Assembly: GCA_009782665.1 (NCBI GenBank)
Contig: WRIP01000048.1
Coordinates: forward strand, 1 to 8,136
From: Oscillospiraceae bacterium
Lineage (GTDB): Bacteria; Bacillota; Clostridia; Oscillospirales; Ruminococcaceae
Length of the DNA: 8,136 nt
Direction of reading: 5' to 3'
The notes under the pieces: generated by a model
Told to the model about the DNA's origin: nothing
Database searches by the model: none
The model's input: only the letters and a program-made list of their open reading frames with translations
Shown: one piece after another, positions 6,230-8,136 of the stretch
Layout of the letters: each line of letters starts with the position of its first letter
Position numbering within the stretch: the stretch's first letter is position 1
Position numbers and translations under genes: made by a program

Positions 6230-7698
6230 ATGAGTCAAAGAGTAGTTCCGGTTCTGTGACAGCCATCTTGAAGTTTTCACTTGCAACCTGGGTTAATGCG
6301 ATTATATATATCCTCTCGGTTTTTTTAGTCAATCTCTTGGTGGATAAAGCTATCTTTGGTATGTATGATCTCATGATAACTGCTTCGACCACCCTGATGA
6401 GCATAGTCACTTTAGGTTTTGATCATGCGTATCTTCGTTTCTACTACCAACCTCCGAAGGGGATTGATGACAATCGGCAGATAGCGACTTTGGGTCTTAT
6501 AGTGTCACTATCGATGCTCGTGATTGTGACCGCAATTGTATTTCTGCTACCGACCGTTATCGGGAACATCTTCTTTGAAGGGCAGAGTGAGACGGTGCTA
6601 TTGCTATCCATGTGTTTTACCTGCTTAGCAATGGTAGTCATGCGGTACTTTAACATCGCATATAGAATGCAGAACAACATACTGATGTTTACGCTGGTGA
6701 GCATTCTGCTTCAGTTTTTCACCCGCTTTTTCTATATCTTCGGAGTATTTATTGTAAATAGCTTTACAGGAGTTGTAGTATTCAACCTTATTGGACTATT
6801 GTTCTTTGTCTGTCTCTTCTTCATATTCAACCGTAAGACCCTTGTACCGAACCGTATTCAAGTACCTAAAGGAGCATATCTACCGCTCTTTAGCTATAGC
6901 CTCGGTATCATGCCTTCAAGTGTGTTTCTATGGGGAAATCAGCTAGTAAACAAACTATTCATCAGTGCTCATCTCGGTGAGGCATCGTTAGGTCTCTTTT
7001 CCTTCGCTGCACTTATCTCGCAGGCGTTGAGTATCCTTCAGGGAGGGTTTGCCAACTTCTGGAGCGCATATATGTTTACCAATTATGAGACAGAAGGTGA
7101 GTATATCATGGATGTACACGATCTGTTGATGTTGGGGATGATGATCCTCATGTGTCTGTTGGTGTTGATCTCTCCGATTATCTTCATCATCTTCTCCGGG
7201 TTTGCGGAATCCCGGAACGTCTTTGGGTTGCTGCTATTTGCACCACTGTTGATGGTGGTAGCGGAGACGACGGTTTATGGAATTGAGATTGCCAAAAAGA
7301 CATTACTAAACACGATTGCGTCGCTCATATCGGTGATCACAAATATTGTCACCTGTATACTCTTGATACCCGTCCTACATGTTGCCGGTGCGGCGTTCGC
7401 ATTGGTTATCTCTACCTCCGCCATGTTCATCTTCCGAACCGTAATGGCACAGAGATTCTATCGCAGTATCCGCTCATATATGAAAACCACCGCGTCACTA
7501 CTAGTGATGGGTGGGCTGTCGATTGTTTCGTTTGTCTTTGATGATAACTACCTGATAGTTGCTACTGTCGCGGTCGTCGTACTCATATACTACTCCATAA
7601 GCTACCTGCGTGAGCTAAAAATCATTATGCGGTATCTTAAGCGGATATTTACCGGAAGAAAAACCGAGGACAGCCCGACCGATCTACCGGTTCGGTAG
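6226..7698 (+). CDS. Oligosaccharide flippase family protein (Wzx-like)
   Basis: The 490-residue inner-membrane protein is strongly hydrophobic, with about 12-14 predicted spans, for example near residues 14-38, 45-65, 88-113, 125-147, 152-177, 180-202, 250-270, 298-325, 333-355, 358-380, 385-405, 420-438 and 443-460. Size, spacing and an early F-G-x-Y/D stretch (IFGMYDLM, 43-50) fit the polysaccharide-synthesis branch of the MOP exporter superfamily, which moves lipid-linked oligosaccharide units across the membrane. The last 20-25 residues are polar and charged, likely a cytoplasmic tail. ATG 6226 overlaps the upstream stop as ATGA, and AGGAGA at 6212-6217 serves as ribosome site, so it is translationally coupled to the surface-carbohydrate gene. 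The family cannot be told from primary sequence to its cargo. It probably exports the glycan built by the neighbouring genes; a teichoic- or O-antigen-type repeat unit is equally possible. Confidence 0.88.
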   Translation: MNESKSSSGSVTAILKFSLATWVNAIIYILSVFLVNLLVDKAIFGMYDLMITASTTLMSIVTLGFDHAYLRFYYQPPKGIDDNRQIATLGLIVSLSMLVIVTAIVFLLPTVIGNIFFEGQSETVLLLSMCFTCLAMVVMRYFNIAYRMQNNILMFTLVSILLQFFTRFFYIFGVFIVNSFTGVVVFNLIGLLFFVCLFFIFNRKTLVPNRIQVPKGAYLPLFSYSLGIMPSSVFLWGNQLVNKLFISAHLGEASLGLFSFAALISQALSILQGGFANFWSAYMFTNYETEGEYIMDVHDLLMLGMMILMCLLVLISPIIFIIFSGFAESRNVFGLLLFAPLLMVVAETTVYGIEIAKKTLLNTIASLISVITNIVTCILLIPVLHVAGAAFALVISTSAMFIFRTVMAQRFYRSIRSYMKTTASLLVMGGLSIVSFVFDDNYLIVATVAVVVLIYYSISYLRELKIIMRYLKRIFTGRKTEDSPTDLPVR

Positions 7699-7720
7699 AG
7701 TATATACCAAGGAGATATCT

Positions 7721-8136
7721 ATGAAGCCTATACGAATAACCGATAGAACCATTTTGTTCACCCAACCGATGGGTAGTCTCTACTCTCTTAATCTGGGCTT
7801 GATAGTGACCGATCATTGCAACTTTCTGATTGATACTGGGTTAGGGAGCGGTAGCGTACTGCCAGTTCTCGACTTTCTATCGGGAAACACCAACCCTATT
7901 GTGGTTATCAATACCCACCATCACTGGGATCATGTATGGGGCAACGGTATGTTTTCTAAGGGGATGATACTCGCGCATCAGTATTGTGCCAACCTTATGG
8001 ATATCCACTGGGACGAGAGTCTAATGGCAAACGATAGCTATGTCGACGGAACGGTAGTCAAGACAGTTCCTAATACTGTTTTTTTCGACAGATATGACTT
8101 TGACGCTTCAGATATTGAGGTGTTTTATCCACCCGG
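7721..8136 (+). CDS. Metallo-beta-lactamase-fold hydrolase, 3' end beyond the window
   Basis: The first 138 codons are present and open to the window edge. The metal-binding motif HxHxDH is visible in NTHHHWDHVWGN as His66, His68, Asp70 and His71, preceded by FLIDTG at residues 35-40, the other landmark of the fold. The rest, including the later histidine and bridging aspartate, lies outside. AAGGAG at 7709-7714 is six bases before ATG 7721. It follows the flippase stop by 22 bases, so it probably belongs to the same transcript. Family members include thiolesterases, lactonases, phosphodiesterases and nucleases; which reaction applies here is not visible, and a role in the glycan pathway rests only on position. 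Confidence 0.85.
   Translation, partial: MKPIRITDRTILFTQPMGSLYSLNLGLIVTDHCNFLIDTGLGSGSVLPVLDFLSGNTNPIVVINTHHHWDHVWGNGMFSKGMILAHQYCANLMDIHWDESLMANDSYVDGTVVKTVPNTVFFDRYDFDASDIEVFYPP

Noticed and set aside
7684..7698. Hairpin CTACCG-GTT-CGGTAG at the end of the flippase gene as a terminator
   Set aside because: The stem is only six pairs, it lies within the coding end, and the following bases are AGTATATACC with no T-run; the next gene follows closely with a good ribosome site.
1..8136. CRISPR array, toxin-antitoxin pair, retron or other defence system
   Set aside because: No regularly spaced repeats, no small paired genes with such features, and no reverse transcriptase or nuclease of those families are visible.

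Overview
The window is bacterial: compact co-directional genes, Shine-Dalgarno sequences of the AGGAG type, ATG/GTG starts and short overlaps. It holds part of a surface-glycan (probably nonulosonic-acid-type) biosynthesis operon, all on the + strand, interrupted by one insertion sequence. The host lineage cannot be fixed from sequence alone; a Gram-negative anaerobe such as a spirochaete would fit, but this is a weak guess.

Layout. Bases 1-501 carry no intact gene and look like decayed or rearranged DNA, with one perfect 18-bp palindrome. Bases 502-879 are the C-terminal remnant of a Gfo/Idh/MocA oxidoreductase whose NAD-binding half is missing. Its stop codon overlaps the ribosome site of an intact, diverged member of the same family (889-1827). 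That gene overlaps a CMP-sugar synthetase of the acylneuraminate cytidylyltransferase family (1820-2608). A small single-pass membrane-anchored protein of unknown function follows after four bases (2613-3173).

An IS4/IS1634-type insertion sequence lies exactly at the stop codon of that small gene (about 3177-4883, flanked by TAATTA on both sides). It has 28-bp imperfect terminal inverted repeats, a 478-residue DDE transposase with a clear YREK signature, and a 26-bp perfect palindrome. The palindrome copies the inner part of the terminal repeats and overlaps the transposase ribosome site.

After the element the operon resumes: a surface-carbohydrate biosynthesis protein with a glycosyltransferase-B-like C-terminal half (4910-6229), a multi-spanning Wzx-type flippase joined to it by an ATGA overlap (6226-7698), and the start of a metallo-beta-lactamase-fold hydrolase cut by the window end (7721 onward).

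How the genes may work together (inference): the oxidoreductase helps make or modify a sugar, the cytidylyltransferase activates it as a CMP-sugar, the surface-carbohydrate protein takes part in building or modifying the glycan, and the flippase exports the lipid-linked product. The most interesting signal is the transposase control region. The apparent promoter would start transcripts inside the palindrome, whereas read-through transcripts from the host operon would carry the whole palindrome and could fold over the ribosome site.
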